Both the position numbers and the translations under genes were made by a program. Below, piece after piece: positions 8,774-17,410 of a DNA stretch of 64,000 nucleotides. Under the pieces are notes generated by a model that was given only the letters and a program-made list of their open reading frames with translations, did not search any database and had not been told where the DNA came from. How positions within the stretch are numbered: position 1 is the stretch's first letter; every line of letters starts with the position of its first letter. The stretch is taken from NCBI GenBank assembly GCA_017406005.1, contig JAFQZI010000093.1, positions 1-64,000 on the forward strand, written 5' to 3'. The DNA is from Oscillospiraceae bacterium (GTDB lineage: Bacteria > Bacillota > Clostridia > Oscillospirales > Oscillospiraceae).

Positions 8774-10099
8774 ATGGCTATTGTAAATGGAATTGCATTG
8801 GAAAGCAACAAAAATATTCATATAAATTTCGAAGGCGGCACGCTTTCTTCGGACGCGGGTCTTCTTCTGATGAAGGAATTCTATCACAAGATCGGCATAG
8901 ACTCCTTGGCAAGGACGAAGTTTCACACTACAGATCCTGATCGCATCAGAATTCATAAAGACTATGAGAATCTGTTGCAGATGTTTTATCAGATCACGGC
9001 AGCTTACTTTCAGGATGATCATGCAGATACTTTGAGAAGAGATCCTGTTATCACAGCAGCAGTTGGAAAAGAAGCTCTGGCATCGCAACCCACCTTATCG
9101 CGTTTTCACAACCGCTTGGATAGGAACACCTTAAACCAATTGGAGGAGATGCAGCGGATCCTTCAGGCACGTGTTTACTCAGTTGAAGAGCCCGAGCATG
9201 TGCTCTTTGACATGGATTCCACGCTGCTGCCGACCTATGGGAAACAGGCAGGCGAAGCATACAACTATCACTATGGGGCACATGGATATCATCCTCTTCT
9301 GTGCTTTGATGGGCTGACCGGAGATTTGTTGAAGGTAGAACTTAGATCCGGCAACAAGCACTGCAGCAACGGAGCTGCGAACTTTATGAAGCCTTTACTG
9401 GAGGAGTATCAGTCAAAATATCCGGAGATTTCCCTGTTTCTAAGAGGCGATAGCGGTTTTGCAACAGATGAGCTGTTTAGCCTTTGTGAAACAAATGGGA
9501 CTTCTTACGTAATCCGCCTGAAAGAGAACAATGTCCTGAGACAATTGGCAAAAGAGTTGGATTCGGAACTATATGATCTGACGCAAGTAGATATTGTCTC
9601 GTATGCAGTTGTATATGGGGAATTTGAGTACAAAGCTGGGACGTGGGATTATCCGAGACGTGTCGTCTGCAAGATCGAGAAACCTTACGGGCAAATGATC
9701 CATATGAACACCTTTGTTGTTACAAACATGGATTCTTCTCCTGAGGAGCTGATTTGTTTCTACTGCAAACGTGGTCAGATGGAGAATTTCATCAAGGAAT
9801 GCAAATCCGGTTTTGACATGGAGTATGCCAGCAGTTCTTCGCAAATCGTCAATGCAAACCGCGTTCAGATTCATGCCCTGGCATACAACCTGTTTAACTG
9901 GTTCCGCAGACTCACTTTGCCGGAAAAACTGAGAAAAGACCGTATTGACACTGTGCGTCTGAAATTATTGAAAATTGCTGCCAGAATTGTCCGAAGTGCC
10001 AGATATGTCGTGTTCAAACTTTGTACCAGCTGCCCGTTCCAGGCCGAATTTTATGAAACCCTGCAAAATATCTGGAGGATTAGACCTCTACTGGAATAG
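8774..10099 (+). CDS. IS1380-family DDE transposase
   Basis: 441 residues, full length for the family. Recognisable blocks are the N-terminal GGTLSSDAGLLLMKEF, the first catalytic Asp region (LFDMDSTLLPTYG), the second in SLFLRGDSGFAT, and a late KRGQMENFIKECKSGFDM segment carrying the Glu. It catalyses cut-and-paste transposition of the element. SD AAGGAG precedes the ATG. A TATAAT (8727-8732) inside the element may be its own -10. No frameshift or stop is present. Confidence 0.95.
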   Translation: MAIVNGIALESNKNIHINFEGGTLSSDAGLLLMKEFYHKIGIDSLARTKFHTTDPDRIRIHKDYENLLQMFYQITAAYFQDDHADTLRRDPVITAAVGKEALASQPTLSRFHNRLDRNTLNQLEEMQRILQARVYSVEEPEHVLFDMDSTLLPTYGKQAGEAYNYHYGAHGYHPLLCFDGLTGDLLKVELRSGNKHCSNGAANFMKPLLEEYQSKYPEISLFLRGDSGFATDELFSLCETNGTSYVIRLKENNVLRQLAKELDSELYDLTQVDIVSYAVVYGEFEYKAGTWDYPRRVVCKIEKPYGQMIHMNTFVVTNMDSSPEELICFYCKRGQMENFIKECKSGFDMEYASSSSQIVNANRVQIHALAYNLFNWFRRLTLPEKLRKDRIDTVRLKLLKIAARIVRSARYVVFKLCTSCPFQAEFYETLQNIWRIRPLLE

Positions 10100-10147
10100 C
10101 TACCAACATATGTACCTTGAAAGCTGTAGAGTTTCCTTTGCCGATCT

Positions 10148-10170
10148 AAGGGCGTATTGCGCCCTTTTTG
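10148..10170 (+). terminator. Terminator inside the IS, after the transposase
   Basis: AAGGGCG, loop TATTG, CGCCCTT, then T-rich. It would reduce read-through from the IS or from the displaced promoter into nifJ. Confidence 0.7.
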
Positions 10171-10260
10171 TGGGGGAAAAATTCAGTATTTTCCCTACTT
10201 TAGCGAGAATTCTTCAGCTATAGCATTTAATTGCCATTTTCGGTATCTTTTTACATCGTC

Positions 10261-10277
10261 ATGAATAATTCAGGTTA
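10261..10277 (-). repeat. Right terminal inverted repeat of the IS1380 element
   Basis: Inverted copy of the left end with two mismatches. Only 46 bp separate it from the nifJ start codon. Confidence 0.8.
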
Positions 10278-10323
10278 AATTATCCATTATAACAATACTT
10301 TCATCAATACCGGAGGAGAAAAC

Positions 10324-13300
10324 ATGGCAAAAAACAAAGTATTTAAATCTATGGATGGGAATGAGGCTGCCTCATATATTTCCTATGCCTTTACGGAGAC
10401 GGCCGCAATCTATCCTATTACCCCTTCAAGTCCGATGGCTACCCATGTCGACGAGTGGGCTGCCAACGGATTGAAAAATATCTTCGGCACACAGGTCCAG
10501 ATCGTGGAAATGCAGGCGGAAGCCGGTGCCTGCGGTGCCCTGCAGGGGATGCTGGAGGCGGGGTCCCTCGCAGCGACATATACGTCATCCCAGGGGTTGA
10601 TGCTGATGATTCCGCCCATGTATCGTATTGCCGGTCTTCAGCTCCCGGCTGTCATGCATGTGGCTGCCCGTTCTTTGAGCATTCACTCCATTTCCATTTT
10701 CGGTGACCATTCCGACGTGATGGCCTGCCGGCAGACCGGTTGGGCGCAGCTGGCTTCTTCCAGTGTGCAGGAGTGTATGGATATGGGTGCCGTAGCCCAT
10801 TTGTCTGCCATCAAGGGGCATATCCCTGTTCAGCATTTCTTTGATGGGTTCCGTACCAGTCATGAAATCCAGAAAATTGAAGTGCTTGATTTTGACGACA
10901 TGGCAAAGCTGGTGGATTACAAAGAACTGAAAAAGTTCCGTGATCACGCCCTGAATCCTGAGCATCCGACGATCCGGCATACCGGTGAGAATGACGATAC
11001 TTACTTCCAGCATCGTGAGACGATCAATCCGATCTATGAGGCATTTCCTGATGTAGTGGAAGAGTATATGGAGAAGATCTCTGCCCTTACGGGGAGAGAG
11101 TATAAACTCTTCAACTATTTTGGGGCGCCTGATGCGGAACGGGTGATTATCGCCATGGGTTCCGTCAGTGATACCGTTCGCGAAGTGGTCGATTATCTCA
11201 CAGAGAGAGGAGAAAAGGTCGGATTTGTGCAGGTGCACCTGTATCGTCCGTTTTCTCTGAAGCATTTCCTTGCCGCGGTTCCGGAAAGCTGCAAAGTGCT
11301 CACGGTCCTCGATCGCACCAAGGAACCGGGATCCCTCGGAGAGCCGCTTTTTGAAGACGTCAGTACAGCGCTGATGGAAGCTGGCAGAAATCTTACAGTT
11401 TTGGGCGGTCGCTATGGCCTCTCCTCAAAGGATACGACGCCTGCCCAGATCAAAGCCGTGTTTGACAATATGGCAGGGGAGAAAAAGAACCACTTCACCG
11501 TCGGCATTACGGACGATGTGGGCTTCAAGTCTCTTCCTGTCGGAGAGAATATCGTCACCTCCGGCAAAAGCATTATTTCGTGCAAATTCTGGGGGCTCGG
11601 ATCAGACGGTACTGTGGGTGCCAATAAAAACTCCTGCAAGATCATCGGCGATAATACCGACCAGTATGTCCAGGCTTACTTCCAGTACGACAGCAAAAAA
11701 TCCGGCGGTCTCACGAGAAGCCATCTCCGCTTCGGTCATGAGCCGATCCTCAGTACCTACTATGTTACGATGGCGGATTTCGTAGCCTGCCACAAACAGA
11801 GCTACATGCACAGCTATGATATTGTAAAGGAAGTAAAGCCGGGAGGCATTTTCCTTCTGAATACCCGCTGGAAGGGAGAGCAGCTTGTTGCGAACCTGCC
11901 GAATCGTGCCAAGAGGATTCTGGCAGAGAGAAAAATAAACTTCTATGTGATTGATGCCACGGATATCGCGGAAGAAATCGGCCTCGGGAACCGCACTAGC
12001 ACAGTTCTTCAGGCAGCCTTTTTCAAACTCTCCGGGGTGCTGCCGGTTGCGGAAGCGGAAAAGTACATGAAAGAAGCCGCTGTAAAGACCTTCTCCCGCA
12101 AAGGCGAAAAGATCGTGAATATGAACCTGGCAGCCATTGAGCGCGGCCTGACGGATGCTGTCAAATTTGGTGTTCCGGAAGAGTGGGCATTGCTGAAGGA
12201 TGAAGATAGCACTGTTGACGAGAACCTGCCGGAATTCGTACGCGACATTCTGATCCCTATGAACCGCGCAGAAGGAGATCTGCTTCCGGTCAGTGCCTTT
12301 GCCAAATATACCGACGGCGTTATGCCTGTCGATACAGCACGGTTCGAAAAACGCGGCGTGGCAGACAATGTTCCTGTCTGGGAAGCAGCGAAGTGCATCG
12401 GCTGCAATCGCTGTGCGCTTGTATGTCCGCATGCCGCCATCCGCCCCTTCCTCTTTACGGAAGAAGAAGCAGTGGCTGCTCCGGAGGCCTGTGAAACCAA
12501 AAAGGCAGCAGGCAAAGGATTTGAGAATCTTCGTTACCGCATTCAGGTGGATGTGCTTGACTGCCAGGGCTGCGGAAGTTGTGTAAATGTTTGCCCCGCA
12601 AAAGAGAAGGCTCTTCATATGGTTCCGCTGGATGATGTACTGGCCGAACAGAAGAACTGGGATTTCTGTCTCACGCTCAGCAGGAAAGAGAATCCGATGA
12701 ATCGGTTTTCTGCCAAGGGCAGCCAGTATGAACAGCCGCTGTATGAGTTTTCCGGAGCCTGCCCGGGATGCGGTGAGACCCCTTATATCAAGCTTCTGAC
12801 GCAGCTGTTCGGAGACAGGCTGTATGTGGCCAACGCAACCGGCTGTTCTCAGGCCTATGGATTTTACACGCCATCATACCCGCAGACGGTTACGGAGCGC
12901 GGCTTCGGGCCGGCCTTCACCAACTCCCTGTTTGAGAACAACGCGGAGTTCGCCCTCGGCATCAGCATTTCCGCCGGGCAGATGCGGGACCAGGTCAAAA
13001 TGCATGCCAGACGCGTTGTGGAAACAACAAGCGATCAGTCTCTGAAAACAGCGCTGGAGGTCTGGCTTTCGGAGGGGGATGACATGGATAAAACCCTTGC
13101 CCTGTCCGACGCTGTCCGTGCAGCGATAGCGAAAACCGATGAAGAGAATCCCAACATCACCTTTATTCGCGACAGAGAGGATGCTCTCACCAAGAAAGCA
13201 GTCTGGATGGTCGGCGGTGACGGTTGGGCTTACGACATCGGTTATGGCGGATTGGATCATGTGATAGCCAGCGGGCGAGACCTGAATGTCCTTGTTATGG

Positions 13301-13842
13301 ATAACGAGCTCTATGCGAATACCGGCGGGCAGGCTTCGAAAGCGACACCGACCGGGGCTTCTGTGCAGTTCGCTGCAGCGGGGAAGGAAACACCGAAGAA
13401 GGATCTCGGCCTGATTCTTTCCACCTATGGCTATGTCTATGTGGCCCATGTGTCGATCGGGGCAAATCCCGAACATCTGATCAAATGCCTCAAAGAAGCC
13501 GCTGCATACAATGGTCCGTCCATTGTGATCGCATATGCGCCGTGCATTAACCATGGCCTTTCCAAGGGCATGGGCTATTCCATGGAGGAAGGAAAGGCAG
13601 CCGTTGAATGCGGTTTCTGGCCCCTTTTCCATTACAATCCGGATTATGAGAATGAAGGAAAGAACCCGTTCTCGCTGGATTCCGGTGAGCCAAACGGCAG
13701 GCTTCGGGAATACATGATGGGTGAAAACCGCTTTGCCTCTCTGACGCGCACCTTCCCTGACCGTGCCGAACGTCTCTTTGCAGAAGCAGAGGAATTCACT
13801 GCCCGCCGGTACGCAAAATACAAAAAAATGGCAGAGGCATAA
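10324..13842 (+). CDS. nifJ: Pyruvate:ferredoxin (flavodoxin) oxidoreductase
   Basis: 1172 residues, the full length of the single-chain homodimeric enzyme. It oxidises pyruvate with CoA to acetyl-CoA and CO2 and reduces ferredoxin. Domains in order: pyrimidine-binding thiamine domain (residues 1-250, ITPSSPMATHVDEW), transketolase C-like domain, CoA/gamma domain (about 415-620), two 4Fe-4S clusters (CIGCNRCALVCP near 690, CQGCGSCVNVCP near 747), a proximal cluster (GACPGCGETPY) and the C-terminal TPP-binding domain with GDGWAYDIG near 965. SD GGAGG sits 7 nt before the ATG. Reduced ferredoxin from this enzyme is the likely electron source for the Rnf complex at 41-46 kb. Expression may be altered because an IS element lies 46 bp upstream, between the gene and its probable promoter. 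Confidence 0.97.
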   Translation: MAKNKVFKSMDGNEAASYISYAFTETAAIYPITPSSPMATHVDEWAANGLKNIFGTQVQIVEMQAEAGACGALQGMLEAGSLAATYTSSQGLMLMIPPMYRIAGLQLPAVMHVAARSLSIHSISIFGDHSDVMACRQTGWAQLASSSVQECMDMGAVAHLSAIKGHIPVQHFFDGFRTSHEIQKIEVLDFDDMAKLVDYKELKKFRDHALNPEHPTIRHTGENDDTYFQHRETINPIYEAFPDVVEEYMEKISALTGREYKLFNYFGAPDAERVIIAMGSVSDTVREVVDYLTERGEKVGFVQVHLYRPFSLKHFLAAVPESCKVLTVLDRTKEPGSLGEPLFEDVSTALMEAGRNLTVLGGRYGLSSKDTTPAQIKAVFDNMAGEKKNHFTVGITDDVGFKSLPVGENIVTSGKSIISCKFWGLGSDGTVGANKNSCKIIGDNTDQYVQAYFQYDSKKSGGLTRSHLRFGHEPILSTYYVTMADFVACHKQSYMHSYDIVKEVKPGGIFLLNTRWKGEQLVANLPNRAKRILAERKINFYVIDATDIAEEIGLGNRTSTVLQAAFFKLSGVLPVAEAEKYMKEAAVKTFSRKGEKIVNMNLAAIERGLTDAVKFGVPEEWALLKDEDSTVDENLPEFVRDILIPMNRAEGDLLPVSAFAKYTDGVMPVDTARFEKRGVADNVPVWEAAKCIGCNRCALVCPHAAIRPFLFTEEEAVAAPEACETKKAAGKGFENLRYRIQVDVLDCQGCGSCVNVCPAKEKALHMVPLDDVLAEQKNWDFCLTLSRKENPMNRFSAKGSQYEQPLYEFSGACPGCGETPYIKLLTQLFGDRLYVANATGCSQAYGFYTPSYPQTVTERGFGPAFTNSLFENNAEFALGISISAGQMRDQVKMHARRVVETTSDQSLKTALEVWLSEGDDMDKTLALSDAVRAAIAKTDEENPNITFIRDREDALTKKAVWMVGGDGWAYDIGYGGLDHVIASGRDLNVLVMDNELYANTGGQASKATPTGASVQFAAAGKETPKKDLGLILSTYGYVYVAHVSIGANPEHLIKCLKEAAAYNGPSIVIAYAPCINHGLSKGMGYSMEEGKAAVECGFWPLFHYNPDYENEGKNPFSLDSGEPNGRLREYMMGENRFASLTRTFPDRAERLFAEAEEFTARRYAKYKKMAEA

Positions 13843-13850
13843 CCTCTGCC
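13830..13850 (+). other. Hairpin over the nifJ stop codon
   Basis: GGCAGAGG, loop CATAA (containing the TAA stop), CCTCTGCC: a perfect 8-bp stem. There is no T-tract after it, so it may stabilise the mRNA 3' end or be a weak terminator. Confidence 0.5.
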
Positions 13851-13937
13851 TGAACCCGGGACTGTCTGATTCTACGCTCCGTAGGGTGATTCTTCCTTGC
13901 GTTTATGGTAGACTGAACCCGTAAGGAGGCGATAAGC

Positions 13938-14522
13938 ATGGACAGATATGTTACCGGCGATGTAGTACGCAGGCTTCGTGAGGGCAAGAAGCTGACGCAG
14001 GAAGAGCTGGCGGAAAGGCTCTTTGTCAGCAGCAAAACGGTGAGCAAATGGGAGACGGGAAAAGGATTTCCTGACATCGGTTTGCTGGAACCGCTTGCCA
14101 AGGCACTTGATATTTCTGTGATTGAATTGCTGTCCGGCGAGGATATTCGGAACAGAAATCGTTCTTCCAATATGATGAAAAGCAAATTCTGTGTCTGCCC
14201 GATCTGCGGGAATGTGATTCAGTCGATCGGCGAGGCAGTTGTCAGCTGCTGCGGCATTACATTGCCGTCACTGGAGCCCGAAGCTGCGGATGAAGACCAT
14301 GGAATTCAAGTGTCAAATGTGGAAGATGAAATCTTTGTTTCCGTTCATCACCCGATGACAAGGGAACACTATATTTCTTTCCTGGCTGCCGTGTCGGATA
14401 TGGGGATACAGTTTGTGAAGCTGTATCCGGAAGGAAACGCCGAGGCGAGATTCAAGAAATACCGCATAAAAACCCTTTACGCATACTGTAACCGCCATGG
14501 TTTATTTCAACTGAAGTTATAA
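13938..14522 (+). CDS. XRE-family transcriptional regulator with C-terminal Cys-rich domain
   Basis: 194 residues. Helix-turn-helix at residues 1-65 (LREGKKLTQEELAERLFVSS, then KTVSKWETG). The C-terminal 110 residues include a short knuckle C-x2-C (CVCPICGNVIQ) and a further CC pair, then sequence resembling the small desulfoferrodoxin-like/SHOCT-type tails seen in Clostridia regulators. The Cys residues suggest a bound metal. SD AAGGAGG precedes the ATG. It is monocistronic, between nifJ and a convergent operon. Target unknown. Confidence 0.8.
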   Translation: MDRYVTGDVVRRLREGKKLTQEELAERLFVSSKTVSKWETGKGFPDIGLLEPLAKALDISVIELLSGEDIRNRNRSSNMMKSKFCVCPICGNVIQSIGEAVVSCCGITLPSLEPEAADEDHGIQVSNVEDEIFVSVHHPMTREHYISFLAAVSDMGIQFVKLYPEGNAEARFKKYRIKTLYAYCNRHGLFQLKL

Positions 14523-14552
14523 TGATTGTTCAGCTCTGTTCTCCCCACTAAT

Positions 14553-14600
14553 CAAAAAATCCCGGCCCTTTCTGCGGTTAAGCAGAGAGGGCCGGGATGA
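14553..14600 (-). terminator. Strong terminator of the GGGtGRT/NifU-like operon
   Basis: A 17-bp stem (14559-14575 with 14582-14598, one wobble) with a 6-nt loop. A T6 tract follows on the minus strand. It may also stop the convergent XRE gene. Confidence 0.9.
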
Positions 14601-14625
14601 TTTATAAAGTTTTTCCGGGATTGAA

Positions 14626-15627
14626 TTATTTGCCCAGGCTGTTCTGTACTGCGACTGCCACAGCGACAGTTGCGCCAACCATCGGGTTGTTGCCCATGCC
14701 GAGGAAGCCCATCATTTCTACGTGGGCGGGAACGGAGGAGGATCCTGCAAACTGAGCATCGGAGTGCATTCTGCCCATGGTATCGGTCATGCCGTAAGAG
14801 GCAGGGCCTGCTGCCATGTTATCCGGGTGCAGCGTGCGGCCCGTGCCGCCGCCGGAAGCCACGGAGAAGTACTTCTTGCCCTGTTCCACGCACTCTTTCT
14901 TGTAAGTGCCGGCCACCGGATGCTGGAAGCGGGTGGGGTTGGTGGAGTTGCCCGTGATGGAGACGTCGACCTGCTCGAAGTGCATGATCGCTACGCCTTC
15001 ACGAACATCGTCTGCACCGTAGCAGCGGACGTTGGCGCGCTCGCCTTCGGAATAGCGGATCTCGCGGACAATCTTCAGCTCACCGGTGAAGTAATCAAAC
15101 TGCGTCTGAACATAGGTGAAGCCGTTGATACGGGAAATGATCTGGGCAGCGTCCTTGCCGAGACCGTTGAGGATGACGCGCAGAGGCTCTTTGCGTACTT
15201 TGTTTGCATTGCGGACAATGCCGATTGCGCCTTCAGCGGCTGCAAAGGATTCGTGGCCGGCGAGGAAAGCGAAGCACTTTGTCTCGTCGCTCAGCAGCAT
15301 GGCAGCCAGATTGCCGTGGCCGATACCGACTTTGCGGTTGTCTGCCACAGAGCCGTCGATGCAGAAGCTCTGCAGGCCGATTCCGATGGCGCGGGCAGCT
15401 TCTTCAGCGTTCTTTACCCCGGATTTCAGGGCGATCGCTGCGCCGACACAGTAAGCCCAGCATACGTTTTCAAAGCAGATGGGCTGAATGCCCTTGGCGA
15501 TTTCGTAGGGATCAAATCCGGCGTTCTTGCAGATTTCCCTGCTCTCTTCTACAGAGGCGATGCCGTATTGAGCCAGTACACCGTTGATCTTTCCGATCCG
15601 GCGATCATAGTTTTCAAATAATGCCAT
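14626..15627 (-). CDS. GGGtGRT family protein
   Basis: 333 residues. The family-defining glycine motif is present near residue 255 (ASGGGTGRTLHPDN), with conserved Cys in GIQPICFENVCWAYCVGAAI and FCIDGS. The biochemical function of the family is not established. It is found mainly in anaerobes and is commonly encoded beside a NifU-like scaffold protein, exactly as here (14-bp gap), which suggests a role in Fe-S cluster or sulfur chemistry. SD AAGGAGG is present. The operon ends at a strong terminator. Confidence 0.85.
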   Translation of the reverse strand: MALFENYDRRIGKINGVLAQYGIASVEESREICKNAGFDPYEIAKGIQPICFENVCWAYCVGAAIALKSGVKNAEEAARAIGIGLQSFCIDGSVADNRKVGIGHGNLAAMLLSDETKCFAFLAGHESFAAAEGAIGIVRNANKVRKEPLRVILNGLGKDAAQIISRINGFTYVQTQFDYFTGELKIVREIRYSEGERANVRCYGADDVREGVAIMHFEQVDVSITGNSTNPTRFQHPVAGTYKKECVEQGKKYFSVASGGGTGRTLHPDNMAAGPASYGMTDTMGRMHSDAQFAGSSSVPAHVEMMGFLGMGNNPMVGATVAVAVAVQNSLGK

Positions 15628-15641
15628 CGTTTGGTCCTCCT

Positions 15642-16334
15642 TTATTCCTTGCGGGGATCAATGTACTTGACGGCTGCATCCCACTGGCCATAATGACCGG
15701 TAGCCTTTTTCAGAGCTTCGTTTGCATCCATGCCGCCTTTGATGAAATCCATCATCTTGCCGAGGCTGACGAACTCGTAGCCGATGATCTCGTCTTCGGC
15801 ATTGAGTGCCATACGGGAGCAGTAGCCCTCGGTCATTTCCAGATAACGCGGGCCCTTTTCCTTCGTGGCAAACATTGTTCCGATCTGGGAACGCAGGCCC
15901 TTGCCGAGGTCCTCCAGGGAGGCGCCGACCAGAAGGCCGCCTTCTGAGAAGGCACTCTGTGTACGGCCGTATACGATCTGCAGGAACAGCTCACGCATAG
16001 CCGTGTTGATGGCGTCACAGACAAGGTCCGTGTTCAGAGCTTCCAAAAGGGTCTTGCCGATCAGGATCTCCGAAGCCATAGCTGCAGAGTGGGTCATGCC
16101 GGAGCAGCCGAGTGTTTCAACCAGTGCTTCTTCAATGATGCCGTCCTTAACGTTCAGCGTCAGCTTGCAGGCGCCCTGCTGCGGTGCGCACCAGCCTACG
16201 CCGTGGGTAAAACCGGAGATATCTCCGATCTCTTTTGCCTGGACCCATTTCCCCTCTTCAGGGATCGGGGCAGGGCCGTGATATGCGCCTTTGGCGACAG
16301 GGCACATATGCGTTACTTCTGCGGTGTAATTCAT
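15642..16334 (-). CDS. NifU-like iron-sulfur cluster scaffold-type protein
   Basis: 230 residues. The N-terminal half resembles the NifU/IscU scaffold fold: GWCAPQQGACKLTLNVKDGIIEEALVETLGCSGMTHSAAMASEI contains Cys in positions like those that hold a transient cluster, and FMDGGC-like segments are replaced by its own GYCSRMALN. Longer than IscU (about 130 residues), it belongs to the long form paired with GGGtGRT proteins. It lies directly upstream of that gene in the same operon. No IscS-type desulfurase is in the window. Whether it builds general clusters or serves one partner is unknown. Confidence 0.8.
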   Translation of the reverse strand: MNYTAEVTHMCPVAKGAYHGPAPIPEEGKWVQAKEIGDISGFTHGVGWCAPQQGACKLTLNVKDGIIEEALVETLGCSGMTHSAAMASEILIGKTLLEALNTDLVCDAINTAMRELFLQIVYGRTQSAFSEGGLLVGASLEDLGKGLRSQIGTMFATKEKGPRYLEMTEGYCSRMALNAEDEIIGYEFVSLGKMMDFIKGGMDANEALKKATGHYGQWDAAVKYIDPRKE

Positions 16335-16447
16335 AGGCGTTCCTCCTGAAAAAATTTAAAAACAAGAAAACTTTTTGCGGGGAGATATTGATTCCCAACA
16401 GATATATGATACCAGAAGACTTACCTGAATGCAAGCATTTTTCTGCA

Positions 16448-17386
16448 TCAGAACGCTCCCAGCGTTTTGAACAGAACACACCAGCCGAAGAGCGTCAGAC
16501 AGGAGAAGAGAGAAGTGAGAATCACAATGCCGCCGGCAAGTTCTGCGTCTCCGCCCATCTGCTGGCTCATTGTGAAGGAGGAAACCGCGGCAGACGAAGC
16601 GAATACTCCGATCAACCCTGCAAATTCTATACCGCGAAAACCTAACAGGTAACCGATCGCCAGAAAGATAGCCGGATTGAAAACAAGCTTGAAAAGTGTT
16701 GTTATTGTGAGCTGTTTTGCACATCTGCCGAGGCTGTCAAATCGGAAAAATGCCCCCAGCAGAAACAGCATCAGCGGGGTTGCGACGCCGGCCAGGCCGT
16801 TAATGGCGCTTTCCACACTTTCCGGGAAGTGTACTTTCAGCAGCAGGCACACAATGCCTGCCACTGTCGCAAGGATAAGCGGATTCTTCGCAATTCGAAG
16901 GGCGATCTCCTTTGGCTGAATCTTTTCTCCCCCGTAAAGGGACAGTGCAATCACTGCCAGTACGTTGAATTCCGGCACCACAATTGCACATAACAGCGCG
17001 ACCGGGGCGATGTCGTCGTATGGTGCAAGCACCCGGGCTATTGCCATCCCGATCAGCACAAAGTTGGAGCGGAAAACTCCCTGCACAATTACGCCTTTCT
17101 GGTTCTCTTGTGCGGCGATTTTCTTCGCAACGAGAAAAGCGTACAGGAATTCAATGAAGATTCCGCATATGGTGTATGCAACCAGCCTCGGCCTGAAAGC
17201 TGTGCTCAGGTCAGATCCATAGACAGCGCTGAATACACTCATGCTCATAAATACGCGATAGGCTACTTTGTTGAAACGAAAAATGTCCTTTTCGTCAAGC
17301 AGCCCGCGCCGTCTGGCAAGGTATCCCACTGCCATGTACAAAAACAGCGGCAATACAGCGTTTGTACTTATCCGAAGGCTTTCCAT
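16448..17386 (-). CDS. AEC-family transporter (auxin efflux carrier / malate-type permease)
   Basis: 312 residues with about ten hydrophobic segments arranged as two inverted halves, typical of AEC carriers. In bacteria these carry malate, malonate, lactate or other small organic acids. It sits 24 bp downstream of a D-2-hydroxyacid dehydrogenase in the same direction and close to a LarA-type racemase and malic enzyme. A hydroxy-acid such as lactate or malate is therefore the most likely cargo (inference from context). Confidence 0.87.
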   Translation of the reverse strand: MESLRISTNAVLPLFLYMAVGYLARRRGLLDEKDIFRFNKVAYRVFMSMSVFSAVYGSDLSTAFRPRLVAYTICGIFIEFLYAFLVAKKIAAQENQKGVIVQGVFRSNFVLIGMAIARVLAPYDDIAPVALLCAIVVPEFNVLAVIALSLYGGEKIQPKEIALRIAKNPLILATVAGIVCLLLKVHFPESVESAINGLAGVATPLMLFLLGAFFRFDSLGRCAKQLTITTLFKLVFNPAIFLAIGYLLGFRGIEFAGLIGVFASSAAVSSFTMSQQMGGDAELAGGIVILTSLFSCLTLFGWCVLFKTLGAF

Positions 17387-17410
17387 AAAAAGACCTCTTC
17401 GAAAAAAGAA

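Larger units (their letters stand above)
8598..10277 (+). mobile_element. IS1380-family insertion sequence, complete
   Basis: 1680 bp, in the usual IS1380 size range. Terminal inverted repeats are 8598-8614 and 10261-10277 (15 of 17 matching; AACCTGAA-x-TATTCAT). A 4-bp direct repeat AATT flanks it at 8594-8597 and 10278-10281, as expected for the 4-bp target duplication of this family. AATT is itself palindromic, so the duplication alone is weak evidence. It carries one intact transposase and looks recently inserted and potentially active. Confidence 0.85.

Noticed and set aside
8594-10281. Treating AATT as part of 21-bp inverted repeats instead of a target duplication
   Set aside because: AATT is self-complementary, so both readings fit. 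The 4-bp duplication is expected for IS1380 elements and gives a clean promoter when the IS is removed.
13830-13850. Rho-independent terminator after nifJ
   Set aside because: The 8-bp hairpin is perfect, but it covers the stop codon and no T-tract follows; listed only as a hairpin.
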